A stretch of DNA of 64,000 nt from Bacteroidales bacterium (GTDB lineage Bacteria; Bacteroidota; Bacteroidia; Bacteroidales; Muribaculaceae): contig JAAVFP010000001.1 in the NCBI GenBank assembly GCA_014800735.1, positions 1 to 64,000 of the forward strand, read 5' to 3'. This document shows positions 25,643-34,759 of the stretch, piece by piece. The notes beneath the pieces were generated by a model. The model was not told the DNA's origin and did no database searches. It saw nothing but the letters and a program-made list of their open reading frames with translations. A program made the position numbers and the translations under genes. Each line of letters begins with the position of its first letter. The first letter of the stretch is position 1.

Positions 25643-26565
25643 CAGGGGAGTTTTATGCGGATAAGCACGGGAAAGTGGTCGGAGGGTGTGCGGGCGGTGA
25701 AGGTGTGCATTTTGATTTCGGCCGGAGCGGCGTCGGGATCAAATGTTGCTGCATCCTCGGGTGTACGGTAGGTATCGGTGAGCACGCCGTACTTTTCAAC
25801 TTCGATGCCTGGGGTGACGAAGATGTGGTCAATACGGCTGGTGGTGAAACCGTTGGTACGGTAACTGTTGAACGTGCCGTTGGGTGCGTAGACAAACTCC
25901 GCCGCCGTGAAAGCGTCGCGCAGGGCTCCGTCGGAGGTGAATGTGCCGTAGGATTGGTGAGTCTGGTCCACGTTGAAATCACCGGTGACAAAAGCCGGCA
26001 ATCCTCGGCCCAGTTCATCGATTTTGCTGCGGATGAGTCCGGCACTTTCGATGCGGGCCTGCTTGCCGATGTGATCCATGTGGAGGTTGAAGAACATGAA
26101 CTGCTGCCCGGAGGGGATGTGGCGGAACTGTGCCCATGAGCACACACGAGGCAGGGCAGCATCCCATCCGATACTACCTGCAACATCGGGTGTTTCGCTC
26201 AGCCAGAAGTCACCGGCATCAATCAGTTCAAACAGGTCGGTGCGGTAGAAAATGGCCGCATGCTCGCCGCGGTCCTTTCCATCCTCGCGTCCGTGGCCGG
26301 TGTAGGCGTAGCCAGGCAGGAGAGTGAGGATGTCCTCAAGCTGATTCTTGAAGCCTTCCTGAGTACCGAAAATGTCGAACTCGTGGAAACGTGCCAGGTT
26401 GGCAATCACCGGGAAGCGAGTGCCCCACACGTTGCCGGCAAGCGAGTCGTTGTCGTTCTGCATGCGGATATTGTAGGTGGCTACGTTGAACTCCGCTTTT
26501 TCCGAAGCAAAGACTGCAGAGGCAAGAGCAAATAGAAAGATTAGAACGGTTAATTGGCGGTGCAT
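25642..26565 (-). CDS. secreted endonuclease/exonuclease/phosphatase-family protein
   Basis: 307 residues, signal peptide MHRQLTVLIFLFALASAVFA. The EEP fold signatures appear in order: VATYNIRMQND (metal/substrate Asn), IFGTQEGFKNQ (metal Glu), MFFNLHMDHIGKQAR (His), VTGDFNVDQ (Asp/Asn), RIDHIFVTPG and SDHFPVLIRI (catalytic His). Exported EEP proteins of Bacteroidetes act on varied phosphodiesters, so the substrate is open. Its start codon overlaps the stop of the DUF4924 gene by one base, indicating coupled translation. Confidence 0.88.
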   Translation of the reverse strand: MHRQLTVLIFLFALASAVFASEKAEFNVATYNIRMQNDNDSLAGNVWGTRFPVIANLARFHEFDIFGTQEGFKNQLEDILTLLPGYAYTGHGREDGKDRGEHAAIFYRTDLFELIDAGDFWLSETPDVAGSIGWDAALPRVCSWAQFRHIPSGQQFMFFNLHMDHIGKQARIESAGLIRSKIDELGRGLPAFVTGDFNVDQTHQSYGTFTSDGALRDAFTAAEFVYAPNGTFNSYRTNGFTTSRIDHIFVTPGIEVEKYGVLTDTYRTPEDAATFDPDAAPAEIKMHTFTARTPSDHFPVLIRIKLP

Positions 26566-27122
26566 TATTTATTGTCTTCAGGTTTGAAAAGTTTGTCTTC
26601 CTCGTCCAGATGGTAGTAAGAGGCCAGCAGGGCGATGAATTTTGCGATCTGGTCAACGGCTTTCTGTGTGTCGTCCGACACCGGTTTGCCTGCCAGGCGC
26701 AGCATGAGCACGCCGTAGAGCGCGTTGAAGCAGGTTTCGATTTCGCCACCCTTCTCCTGCCCGGCTTTGGCGCGGAGTTCGACGATGTAGGGGAGTGTGC
26801 GGTAGAACTCCTGGCGGTACTGGTCGAAGCGCGGGTCGGCCAGCACGCGGCGGTTCAGGTCGGCAAGGTCGCCAATGATGTTCTTGTTCATCTGCAGATG
26901 GCCTCGCTCGGTCACCTCTTCGCGGCGCATCATGTCGATTAGCGATTCGTACCACTCGGCCATTTGTCGCAGAGTGGCTTCGTCGGCCGGGAAGCGATTC
27001 ACCACGTTCTCCTTGATTTTTTCCAGGTCGAGACCGTTTGCGCGGATAATATCCTCAATCTGCCACATGTAGATGAGGTATTCGGCTATGTTTTCTTTGC
27101 GTTTCTGGGATGCTATAATCAT
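26565..27122 (-). CDS. DUF4924 family protein
   Basis: 185 residues, all-helical by appearance, cytoplasmic. The N-terminus MIIASQKRKENIAEYLIYMW is the hallmark of this Bacteroidetes-restricted family, followed by VNRFPADEATLRQMAEWYESLIDMM and HLQMNKNIIGDLADLNRR. Function unknown. It is the upstream partner of the EEP gene (one-base overlap) and is separated from the TPR gene upstream by a strong terminator. Confidence 0.88.
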   Translation of the reverse strand: MIIASQKRKENIAEYLIYMWQIEDIIRANGLDLEKIKENVVNRFPADEATLRQMAEWYESLIDMMRREEVTERGHLQMNKNIIGDLADLNRRVLADPRFDQYRQEFYRTLPYIVELRAKAGQEKGGEIETCFNALYGVLMLRLAGKPVSDDTQKAVDQIAKFIALLASYYHLDEEDKLFKPEDNK

Positions 27123-27163
27123 ATAATAATTGTTTTATGTTCATTACTAAAACAAATGAGGAA

Positions 27164-27204
27164 AGAAAAAGTCGCGGATGCTGCTTCACAGTGGCATCCG
27201 CGAC
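27164..27204 (-). terminator. terminator ending the seven-gene leftward run
   Basis: Perfect 11-bp stem GTCGCGGATGC/GCATCCGCGAC (27171-27204) followed on the minus strand by TTTTTCTTTCC. It is about 100 nt after the TPR gene stop. Confidence 0.88.
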
Positions 27205-27304
27205 GTAATCATTTTATTTAAGTCGAATCTTTTCAGTACCTGTAGTCTTTTGTATATTTGACGCACATGGGCCCGAAAAGTTACACGGCTTAACACTCAT
27301 TAAC

Positions 27305-28897
27305 TTATTTCCCGAAAATTGCGTTGTATTTGTGCAGGAGGTTCAGGAAGGTAAGGTCGTCGCGGAGCGGTGCCACGTTGACGCGGCCGTCGGCTGCCTC
27401 GGTCCAGTCGTGGTAGTTGGCGTAGCCGAGTTCGAGCGACTTGCGCGCGCAGTCCATGGCCTTGTCGGTGTCGCCGGCCTGGGCGTAGAAGCATGCGCCG
27501 TAGTAGTGGATAAGGCCGTCATTATCCACTGCAGTGTCGAGGATATTTTTCATCCAGCGGTCAGCCTCGTCGGTCTTGCCAAGGAAAAGCAGGGCGAAGC
27601 CCTTGAGGGAGCGGGGATTGTCAAGATTGAAGTTTTCGAACTCGCTCACTATCTCGTAGAGCTGTTCGGCGGGCTTGGCACGGTTGAGGAACTTTTCGAG
27701 CACCCATGCGCGCAGCATGCGGTACTGCGGGTTCTCGGCATCGTTCAGGATAGCCTCGCCCAGCAGGTTGGAGGCGTCGTCGTAGTTGCCTGTGGCCACG
27801 TAGGCCAGTGCCATTTCGGCCAGGGCAGGGCAGCTCTGGCGGTCAACGGCCAGTCCGCTTGCGGCAGCCTGCACGGCCTCGTCGTTGCGGTGGAGGGCAC
27901 GCAGAATCTGCGAGCGCAGCACGAAGTAGCCGGCGTTGTCGGTGAAGGAGCCCAGGGCATAGTCGATGTTGGACAGGGCCTCGTCGTAGTTCCCGAGCGC
28001 ATACTGACATTCGGCAATCGAAGCGTAGATGCCGTTGTAGTTGTAGAGGTTTTCGTCAAGAATCACGCGGTAGTCCTGGATGGCGGCCAGGTAGTGGTAG
28101 TGAGCCTGGGCGATGACGGCACGGATATAGCGGAACATGCCCACCTGGGGAGCCTGCGAGATAGCGCTGCTCAGGCCGGCCATCGTGGCGGCATAGTTGG
28201 TGTTGCCGTAGTCAATGAGTTCCTGTAGGGCGCGGCTGTGCTTATTGTCGGTGCTCAGGGCCAGAATGAGGTCGTCCACAGCACCGTTGTGGTCGCCGAT
28301 AAGGCGGCGCACCGACGCACGGCGCACGTAGGTTTCGGCATTGTTGGGGTCGAGGTTCACGGCCGACTCAAGCATCTCGTTGGCAGTGCCAAGGTTGTTT
28401 TCCTTCACAGCCACGCGCGCCAGGCCGATGTAGGCCTCAGGGGCACGCGAATTGACACGCACCAGGCGCTGGAAGTCGCCGCGGGCCTGGGGGTACTGTT
28501 CGAGCATATACTCGGTGTTGGCCTTCTGGTAGATGATGTAGTACGAATCGGGCGAGATTGCATCGGCCGCGGTCAGGTCGGCCAGCGCATCCTCGTGGCG
28601 TTTGGTTTCGTTGTAGATGCCTGCGCGGAGCACAAGGGCACGCACCTTGATGTCCTCGTCGGTGGCCGGAACCAGCTCGAGCACGCGGTTCACATCGTCC
28701 AGGGCGCGGATGTATTCGTCGTGGCGGTAGTACTCGTCGGCACGGCTCATGAGCACCGAGTAGTCGTTAGGATTTTCCTCAAGCTCCTCGGCATACACCT
28801 GGAGCACGGCCTGGGTAATCGGATTCTGGATGCCCGATTGAGCGGCGGCTGTTCCGATGGCAGCGGCGCATGCGAGGGCGATTGCTATACGTTTCAT
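27305..28897 (-). CDS. secreted tetratricopeptide-repeat protein
   Basis: 530 residues from the ATG giving MKRIAIALACAAAIGTAAAQ (a clean signal peptide); a frame 63 codons longer would overlap kdsA and lacks sense. The whole mature protein is TPR-like helices of about 34 residues, for example PNDYSVLMSRADEYYRHDEYIRALDDVNRVLEL-type units, with alternating small and aromatic residues and some 12-14 repeats. No lipobox. Probably a periplasmic scaffold or adaptor. Last gene of the leftward run, 10 nt after kdsA. Partner unknown. Confidence 0.85.
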   Translation of the reverse strand: MKRIAIALACAAAIGTAAAQSGIQNPITQAVLQVYAEELEENPNDYSVLMSRADEYYRHDEYIRALDDVNRVLELVPATDEDIKVRALVLRAGIYNETKRHEDALADLTAADAISPDSYYIIYQKANTEYMLEQYPQARGDFQRLVRVNSRAPEAYIGLARVAVKENNLGTANEMLESAVNLDPNNAETYVRRASVRRLIGDHNGAVDDLILALSTDNKHSRALQELIDYGNTNYAATMAGLSSAISQAPQVGMFRYIRAVIAQAHYHYLAAIQDYRVILDENLYNYNGIYASIAECQYALGNYDEALSNIDYALGSFTDNAGYFVLRSQILRALHRNDEAVQAAASGLAVDRQSCPALAEMALAYVATGNYDDASNLLGEAILNDAENPQYRMLRAWVLEKFLNRAKPAEQLYEIVSEFENFNLDNPRSLKGFALLFLGKTDEADRWMKNILDTAVDNDGLIHYYGACFYAQAGDTDKAMDCARKSLELGYANYHDWTEAADGRVNVAPLRDDLTFLNLLHKYNAIFGK

Positions 28898-28907
28898 AGT
28901 GTTCTGA

Positions 28908-29732
28908 TTATGCGTTGAATGAGTCGATGGTACGACGGATTGCGGCCAGACGGATGAGCAGAGGCTCAAGCAGGTCGAGTCGCAACATGTTGGCACCGTC
29001 GCTTTTTGCTTTGGCAGGTTCGGGATGCGTTTCCATGAAAAGACCGTCGGCACCCACGGCCACGGCGGCGCGGGCGATGGTTTCAATCAGTTCGGGGCGT
29101 CCGCCGGTCACACCCCCGGCTGTGTTGGGCTGCTGCAGCGAGTGAGTGCAATCCACAATCACGGGGCAGTCGCAGGCGGTGTGCATTTCGGGCACACCGC
29201 GGAAGTCCACAATAAGGTCGCCGTAGCCGAAGGTGGTGCCGCGCTCGGTGACAGCCACCTGTGTGTTGCCGGCAGCGCGCACTTTCTCCACCGCGAAGCG
29301 CATGGACTCCGGCGCCAGGAACTGACCCTTCTTGATGTTGACAGCCTTGCCGGTGCGTGCGGCGGCCACCAGCAGAGCGGTCTGGCGGCACAGGAAAGCC
29401 GGAATCTGGAGGATGTCCACAAAGTCGGCAGCCATGGCGGCCTCGTGAGGCTCGTGGATGTCCGTCACTACGGGCACACCCAGCTCGCAGCCTACACCGG
29501 CCAGGATGGTGAGCGCTTCGATGTCGCCGATGCCACTGAAGGAGTCCAGACGGCTGCGGTTGGCCTTGCGGTATGACCCCTTGAAAGCAAAGGGGATGCC
29601 CAGAGGCTCGCATACGGATTTAATCTTGCGGCCGATTTCGAAGGCCATTTCCTCGCCTTCAATCACACAAGGACCGGCCAGCAGAAAGAATCCGGGACCT
29701 TTGCCGAGATATTCGAGTGCTTGTTCTATCAT
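28908..29732 (-). CDS. kdsA: 3-deoxy-8-phosphooctulonate synthase
   Basis: Condenses arabinose-5-phosphate and PEP to KDO-8-phosphate, precursor of the LPS inner core. 274 residues from MIEQALEYLGKG; a 15-codon longer frame is unlikely. Motifs: FFLLAGPCVIEGEEMAF near residue 12, AFKGSYRKANRSRLDSFSG near 45, VTDIHEPHEAAMAA near 85, LQIPAFLCRQTALLVAAA near 108, NIKKGQFLAPESM near 130, and DCTHSLQQPN near 195. Sits between rsmE (7 nt) and the TPR gene (10 nt). Confidence 0.95.
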   Translation of the reverse strand: MIEQALEYLGKGPGFFLLAGPCVIEGEEMAFEIGRKIKSVCEPLGIPFAFKGSYRKANRSRLDSFSGIGDIEALTILAGVGCELGVPVVTDIHEPHEAAMAADFVDILQIPAFLCRQTALLVAAARTGKAVNIKKGQFLAPESMRFAVEKVRAAGNTQVAVTERGTTFGYGDLIVDFRGVPEMHTACDCPVIVDCTHSLQQPNTAGGVTGGRPELIETIARAAVAVGADGLFMETHPEPAKAKSDGANMLRLDLLEPLLIRLAAIRRTIDSFNA

Positions 29733-29739
29733 AGTTTGC

Positions 29740-30456
29740 TTATGAATTTGCTTGGTTGAGAATGTGGATTGTGTCAACGCCCACCAGTGCAGCGGTTTCG
29801 GTGCGCAGGCGGTTGTCGCCCATAGTCACGGGCACGAAGCCTGCGGCCCGGGCATCGGCTATTTCCTCCGGAGCGAAATCGCCCTCGGGGCCAATCATTA
29901 TCACGGCGTCGGCCCCCGGAGTGTAGGCCTTGGCCAGCAGGCAGCGGGGCATATCGGCATCGCAGTATCCCACGAACTTCTGTGCCGTGTCGGCAGCTAT
30001 TTCCTTCATGAACTGGCCGAAAGGTGTAGTATCGTCAATGACCGGCAGGACGGCTTTGAGCGACTGCTTCATGGCGGATACAGCAATCTTTTCCATGCGC
30101 TCGCGGTTCATTTCCTTGCGCTCGGAGTGGCGGCAGCGCAGCGGCACAATGCGGTCAATGCCAATCTCCACCAATTTTTCCACCAGCCACTCCATTCGGT
30201 CGTTGTGCTTGGTGGGGGCCACGGCCAGGGTGATTCGGGGTGCCCACACCTTGGGCAGCTCCACGGTTTCGTTCACTTCCACGGCCGCTCCCTTGGCACT
30301 GTCGCCGATTATGGTGCAGCGGTAGAGGTGTCCGGCGCCGTCCACCACCTCGATGGCATCGCCCACACGCTTGCGCAGCACGCGGATGGCGTGGCCGCTC
30401 TCGCCCTGCGGCAGCAGGCCGGTGGTGAGGATGTCGGGGGCATAGAAGCGTATCAT
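29740..30456 (-). CDS. rsmE: 16S rRNA m3U1498 methyltransferase
   Basis: SPOUT-class methyltransferase for U1498 of 16S rRNA. 238 residues: an N-terminal PUA-like domain (about 1-70; HAIRVLRKRVGDAIEVVDG) and the knotted C-terminal domain. The SAM-binding knot shows IMIGPEGDFAPEEI near residue 185 and TMGDNRLRTETAALVGV near 215. ALAVAPTKHNDRMEWLVEKLVEIGI near 85 is also typical. Part of a tight leftward run. Confidence 0.93.
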   Translation of the reverse strand: MIRFYAPDILTTGLLPQGESGHAIRVLRKRVGDAIEVVDGAGHLYRCTIIGDSAKGAAVEVNETVELPKVWAPRITLAVAPTKHNDRMEWLVEKLVEIGIDRIVPLRCRHSERKEMNRERMEKIAVSAMKQSLKAVLPVIDDTTPFGQFMKEIAADTAQKFVGYCDADMPRCLLAKAYTPGADAVIMIGPEGDFAPEEIADARAAGFVPVTMGDNRLRTETAALVGVDTIHILNQANS

Positions 30457-30463
30457 TGCTGTT

Positions 30464-31822
30464 TCAATCTTTTATGTCAATAAAGCCTTCGGGTGCAGGG
30501 CCGGCTGTGGCAAGCGGGGTCTTGTCCTTGGCATCGCCCTTGGTGTCGCGGAACAGAAGCATGAAGCAGATAGCCACCACGAGGGCATAGGCGGCGAAAA
30601 TGTACCACGACGTGCGCCAGCCTTCCAGCTGAGCTTCGGGCGAGGCGGTTTCAACCACGAAACGGTTCACCACACAGGTGCCGGCAAGCACAGTGCCGAT
30701 GGAGGCACCGATACCGTTGGTCATGAGCATGAACAGGCCCTGGGCCGACGAGCGCTGGGCATGGTCGGTTTGCGAGTCCACGTAGATACCGCCCGACACG
30801 TTGAAGAAGTCGAAGGCGACACCGTAGATTATACACGAAAGGATGAGGAACACTACACCGGGTGTGTTGGTATCGCCCACGCCGAAGAAACCGAAGCGGA
30901 ACACCCAGCCGAACATGGCGATGAGCATCACACCCTTGATGCCGAAGCGCTTCAGGAAGAAGGGAATGAGCAGGATGCACAGGGCCTCGGCGCACTGCGA
31001 GATGGAGATGAGGAACGTAGGGTTCTTGGCCCAGAAACCGCCGCTGTACTCAGCCACGCTGTTGAACTGGTTGATGAACGACGAGCCGTAGGTGTTGGTG
31101 ATTTGCAGCGACACGCCAAGCAGCATGCTGAAAATAAAGAAAATAGCCATTTCGCGACGACGGAACAGGCGGAAAGCTTTCAGTCCCAAAGCATCGGCCA
31201 GGCTCTTGCCGCCCTGGCGGCACACAGCGCATTTGGGCAGAGTGAAGCAGTAAAGGGCCAGCAGCAGGCTGATGGCGCCCGAGGTGTAGAACTGGGCATA
31301 GGAGTGCTGGATGGTGGTACCGCCGAAGCCCACGAAGTTCACGAACAGCTCAGCCACGATGAAGCCCACGGTGCCGAACACACGGATGGCGGGAAAATCG
31401 CGCACGGTGCTCAGCCCGCTCTGCTCCAGGGCGTTGAAAGCCACGGAGTTGCTCAGGCCTATGGTGGGCATATAGAAAGCGATTGAGATAGAGTAGAGCG
31501 TGAACAGCAGTCCGAACTGCAGCGTGCCACCTGCGTCAAGCTGCGAGGCGGCTACTGCTCCGGTGGCGAACATGAACACACCGGCAATCAGATGGCACAG
31601 GCTCAGGGTGATTTGCGCCGGAATCCAGCGGTCAGCGATAACGCCTATCACCGCAGGCATGAAGATGGACACAAGGCCCTGGATGGTGTAGAACCAGAAC
31701 ACGTACGTCCCCAGGCCGTGGGTGCCCAGGAACATACCCATCGAAATCAGGTAGGCACCCCACACGGCGAACTCCAGAAAGTTCATCACCGACAGGCGCA
31801 CTTTGATATTGGAACAACTCAT
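30464..31822 (-). CDS. nucleoside:proton symporter-like MFS permease
   Basis: 452 residues with about 12 hydrophobic segments. The N-terminus VMNFLEFAVWGAYLISMG and PAVIGVIADRWIPAQ match the NupG/XapB nucleoside permease family. IYVDSQTDHAQRSSAQGLFMLMTNGIGASIG near 345-375 is also typical. The C-terminus is soluble. It likely imports nucleosides, which would feed the phosphorylase encoded at 10.6 kb, though that gene is in another operon. A short 7-nt gap separates it from rsmE downstream. Confidence 0.88.
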   Translation of the reverse strand: MSCSNIKVRLSVMNFLEFAVWGAYLISMGMFLGTHGLGTYVFWFYTIQGLVSIFMPAVIGVIADRWIPAQITLSLCHLIAGVFMFATGAVAASQLDAGGTLQFGLLFTLYSISIAFYMPTIGLSNSVAFNALEQSGLSTVRDFPAIRVFGTVGFIVAELFVNFVGFGGTTIQHSYAQFYTSGAISLLLALYCFTLPKCAVCRQGGKSLADALGLKAFRLFRRREMAIFFIFSMLLGVSLQITNTYGSSFINQFNSVAEYSGGFWAKNPTFLISISQCAEALCILLIPFFLKRFGIKGVMLIAMFGWVFRFGFFGVGDTNTPGVVFLILSCIIYGVAFDFFNVSGGIYVDSQTDHAQRSSAQGLFMLMTNGIGASIGTVLAGTCVVNRFVVETASPEAQLEGWRTSWYIFAAYALVVAICFMLLFRDTKGDAKDKTPLATAGPAPEGFIDIKD

Positions 31823-31849
31823 TTCGCTTAGTTTTTTCAGATGATATGA

Positions 31850-32614
31850 TTAGATAGGTCGTTGGTCAGTTTCGCCGTTGAGTTCGCGGCGTATTTTTTC
31901 TTTGAATGTTTCCCAGGCATCGGCGGCATCGGTGGCTTCGGGAGCGAAATCCACCTCCATCTCCAGCACCTCGCGCTTGGCCTGGTCAAGGCTTTCGCTG
32001 ATTTGGGCGGCCTCTTCGTATTTCTCGCTCTGAATCAGCTCGGAAAGCTCTTTTTCCAGCTGTCCGAAGTACTGCGAGTAGCCCTCGATCAAGCTCTCGG
32101 ATTCATTGCGGGTGCTGTTGTCGTCGGCATCGGCTCCGGGAGCACTTTCGGCCGGGCCTTCGGTGCGCTTCAGGCGTCGGCCTTCGCTCTCCTCGGGGCT
32201 ATCGTCAATAATGAACCCGGTGCGTTGCACAATGTCCTCGGTCGTGAAAATCGGGGCACGGGTGCGCATGGCTATCGAAATAGCGTCGCTGGTGCGGGCG
32301 TCGATGCGGATGGTGCGCTCGCCGTCGGTAAAGGTAAGTTCCGACGAAAAAATACCATCCTCGAAACGATAGATGTACACCTCAGCCAGGCTCACACCGA
32401 AAGCATGGGCGAAACTCACGAACAGGTCGTGGGTGAGCGGGCGAGGGGTGCGGATGCCCTCCAGGCTGATGGCTATGGCCTGGGCTTCGGCGGCGCCTAT
32501 CACCACCGGGATACGGCGCGGACCATTCTCCTCGGCCAGCACTAGTGCGTAGGCACCCGATTGCAGCTGGCTGATGGACAGCCCCAGAACGTAGAGTCGT
32601 ACTCTCTTATCCAT
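31850..32614 (-). CDS. bifunctional nuclease (DUF151) domain protein with UVR motif
   Basis: 254 residues. The N-terminal DUF151/bifunctional nuclease domain spans about 1-140: VLGLSISQLQSGAYALVLAEE, RIPVVIGAAEAQAIAISLEG, RPLTHDLFVSFAHAFGVSL and ARTSDAISIAMRTRAPIF. A charged linker (145-185) follows. The C-terminal segment LEKELSELIQSEKYEEAAQ reads as a UvrB/UvrC-type interaction helix pair. Known relatives have reported DNase/RNase activity in plants, but bacterial roles are poorly defined. It is 4 nt from mnmA, in the same run. Confidence 0.87.
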   Translation of the reverse strand: MDKRVRLYVLGLSISQLQSGAYALVLAEENGPRRIPVVIGAAEAQAIAISLEGIRTPRPLTHDLFVSFAHAFGVSLAEVYIYRFEDGIFSSELTFTDGERTIRIDARTSDAISIAMRTRAPIFTTEDIVQRTGFIIDDSPEESEGRRLKRTEGPAESAPGADADDNSTRNESESLIEGYSQYFGQLEKELSELIQSEKYEEAAQISESLDQAKREVLEMEVDFAPEATDAADAWETFKEKIRRELNGETDQRPI

Positions 32615-32618
32615 TGTT

Positions 32619-33731
32619 CTAAATCGTTATGTTAGCGCGCCCTGTGATTATGCCCGAACCGTAGCACAAGCGGGCATCGCGGTCGTAGATGGCGGCAAAC
32701 TGCCCCGGGGCTATGCCCTGCACCTTGACGTCCGACTCCACCACATACTCGCCAGGAGCCCCGTCGGCCACACGGCGGATACGGCCCGGCAGGAAGTCGG
32801 GCGCATGGCGGTTCTTGAACCGGATTTCCACACCGGCGTCGGCAGCATCGCCCCAAGGGGCGGCCGTGATGAAGTGCATCTCGGCCAGGTGGAGCGTTTT
32901 CCCATACTGTTTTTCGGTGTCGTAGCCGCGCGACACATATATTATATTATCCTCAACATTCTTCCGCACCACAAACCAGGGGCCTCCACTCAGCCCCAGG
33001 CCCTTGCGCTGGCCGATGGTGTGGAACCAGAACCCACGGTGCTCGCCCAGTTTGCGGCCGGTTTCAATCTCGATAATCGGGCCCGGTTTTTCGCCCAGAT
33101 GGCGGCGGATGAAGTCGTTGTAATTGATTTTGCCCAGGAAGCAGATGCCCTGCGAGTCCTTGCGGAAAGCATTGGGCAGGTGAGCCTCGGCGGCAATGCG
33201 GCGCACATCGGCCTTGGGCATGGAGCCAAGCGGGAAGATGATGTGCTCCAGCTGGTGGCCGCTGATGCGGGCCAGGAAGTCGGTCTGGTCCTTCACGGGG
33301 TCCACGGCTGTGGCCAGCCATTTGCGGCCCTCGGGGTCGAACCACGTGTCGGCGTAATGGCCCGTGGCCGTGAGGTCGAACTCGCGGCCCCATCGCTCCT
33401 CGAAGTAACCGAACTTGATTACGGAGTTACACATGATGTCGGGGTTCGGAGTCAGGCCGGCACGCACAGTGCGCAGGGCGTACTCCATCACGTTGTCCCA
33501 ATACTCCTGGTGGAGCGACACCACTTCAAGCGGCAGCCCGTAGCGACGGGCGATGAGCGTGCACATCTCGATGTCCTCCTCGGCCGTGCAGCCGCCGGTA
33601 TCATCGTCGCGGCCTATGCGGATGTAGAACAGATGCAGGTCGTGGCCCTGCTCGGCCAGCTTATGCACCACCACGGCGCTATCCACGCCGCCCGACACGA
33701 GCACAGCAATGCGTAGCTTCTCGGCGCTCAT
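32619..33731 (-). CDS. mnmA: tRNA-specific 2-thiouridylase
   Basis: Installs the 2-thio group on U34 of tRNAs for Lys, Glu and Gln. 370 residues. PP-loop AVLVSGGVDSAVVV near residue 10, first active-site Cys near 100 in TPNPDIMCNSVIKFG, second Cys near 193 in DSQGICFLGKINY, and GQRKGLGLSGGPWFV near 245. The C-terminal beta domain is present. Overlaps the DUF5106 gene by four bases, so translation is coupled. Confidence 0.95.
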   Translation of the reverse strand: MSAEKLRIAVLVSGGVDSAVVVHKLAEQGHDLHLFYIRIGRDDDTGGCTAEEDIEMCTLIARRYGLPLEVVSLHQEYWDNVMEYALRTVRAGLTPNPDIMCNSVIKFGYFEERWGREFDLTATGHYADTWFDPEGRKWLATAVDPVKDQTDFLARISGHQLEHIIFPLGSMPKADVRRIAAEAHLPNAFRKDSQGICFLGKINYNDFIRRHLGEKPGPIIEIETGRKLGEHRGFWFHTIGQRKGLGLSGGPWFVVRKNVEDNIIYVSRGYDTEKQYGKTLHLAEMHFITAAPWGDAADAGVEIRFKNRHAPDFLPGRIRRVADGAPGEYVVESDVKVQGIAPGQFAAIYDRDARLCYGSGIITGRANITI

Positions 33732-34633
33732 CGGTTGCGGCGCTTTTGTGTGTTAGCCACTCGGAAAGCCCCCAGCAGGTGATCGATGTCGAGCCCCTTG
33801 GCAAGCACCTTGTGGTCGGAATCAAGGTAGATGAACACCGGGGGATAGCGGAGGTCGAAAAGCGTGTCGGCGTCCTCCATCGCTCCCACCACCCAGTTCT
33901 CGGGGTAGGCAGCAGCTGCCTCGCGCCATTCGGCATTCGGTTCGTCGGGAAGCAGGCTGATGAGGGTCAGACGCCCTTTGTCAATCAGGTCGCGGGTATT
34001 CACATCGGCGCTCAGGCGCACGCGCGCCATGCGGCAGTCGTCGCAGTCGGGGTCGTTCACAAAAATAAGTACCGAGGCACCTTCTGCAGCATCGCTCAGG
34101 CGGCCTGTGGTGCCGTCGGGGCGGATGAAAGTGAAGTCGGGCACGGTGGCACCCACGGCGCTACTCTCAAGAATTTTCAGCTGAGCCTGGTAGCGGGCTT
34201 TCTCGGCCTTCGAAATCTTCTTGTTGGCCACGGCGGCACGCACAAATGGAGTATAGAGCTCTTCGGAGTGCATCGAGGCCGTGTCGGACCACATCCAGTT
34301 CTCGGCCATGTTGACCAGGGCAAGCGTTTCGGGGCCTTGCTTTTCGAAGCGTTTCAGCAGTTTGTTCACAGCGGCATGCACGGTGTCGGCCGAGGCGTGG
34401 GGCATCAGGCTGAGCCAGTCGCCGAACGACTTGTTGAACTTCACCGGATTGGCCATTGCGGAGCCAAAGTTACAGCGGTCCCAGAAACGGCTGATGAAAT
34501 AATCGGAGCGTTGCTGAAGCGTCTGCATCGAATCCGGCGGGGTAGGGTACACGAACAGTTCCTGGGCCTGTGCGCCGGCAGCGGAGCACAGAAGAGCCAG
34601 AATGGCAAAAATGCGGTATAATCGGTGTTTCAT
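33728..34633 (-). CDS. exported DUF5106/thioredoxin-like protein
   Basis: 301 residues from the ATG giving MKHRLYRIFAILALLCSAAG; an in-frame TTG three codons earlier is less likely. Signal peptide, then an N-terminal helical DUF5106-type domain (about 25-165; LQQRSDYFISRFWDRCNFG). A thioredoxin-like domain (about 170-285) follows, with GATVPDFTFIRPDG and the motif VNDPDCDDCRM. The redox pair is C-D-D-C, with an Asp before the first Cys. This suggests a periplasmic thiol-disulfide role. First gene of the seven-gene leftward run. Confidence 0.83.
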   Translation of the reverse strand: MKHRLYRIFAILALLCSAAGAQAQELFVYPTPPDSMQTLQQRSDYFISRFWDRCNFGSAMANPVKFNKSFGDWLSLMPHASADTVHAAVNKLLKRFEKQGPETLALVNMAENWMWSDTASMHSEELYTPFVRAAVANKKISKAEKARYQAQLKILESSAVGATVPDFTFIRPDGTTGRLSDAAEGASVLIFVNDPDCDDCRMARVRLSADVNTRDLIDKGRLTLISLLPDEPNAEWREAAAAYPENWVVGAMEDADTLFDLRYPPVFIYLDSDHKVLAKGLDIDHLLGAFRVANTQKRRNR

Positions 34634-34678
34634 TGCAAGCAAATGTTACTGACAGGGCATCATTACCCTAATATCCCA

Positions 34679-34686
34679 CAAAATTA
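34679..34686 (-). promoter_or_regulatory. -7 element of the leftward seven-gene run
   Basis: Minus-strand TAATTTTG fits TANNTTTG, 46 bp before the first ATG at 34633; no clear -33. Confidence 0.4.
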
Positions 34687-34759
34687 GCAAAAAATCTCGG
34701 AATATGAATAAAGTTTTTGATAAGAGATTTTGGGCGATGGGCGCGGCGGGGCTTTTTTC

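Noticed and set aside
28898-29086. 63-codon N-terminal extension of the TPR protein
   Set aside because: It overlaps kdsA and removes the signal peptide from the N-terminus.
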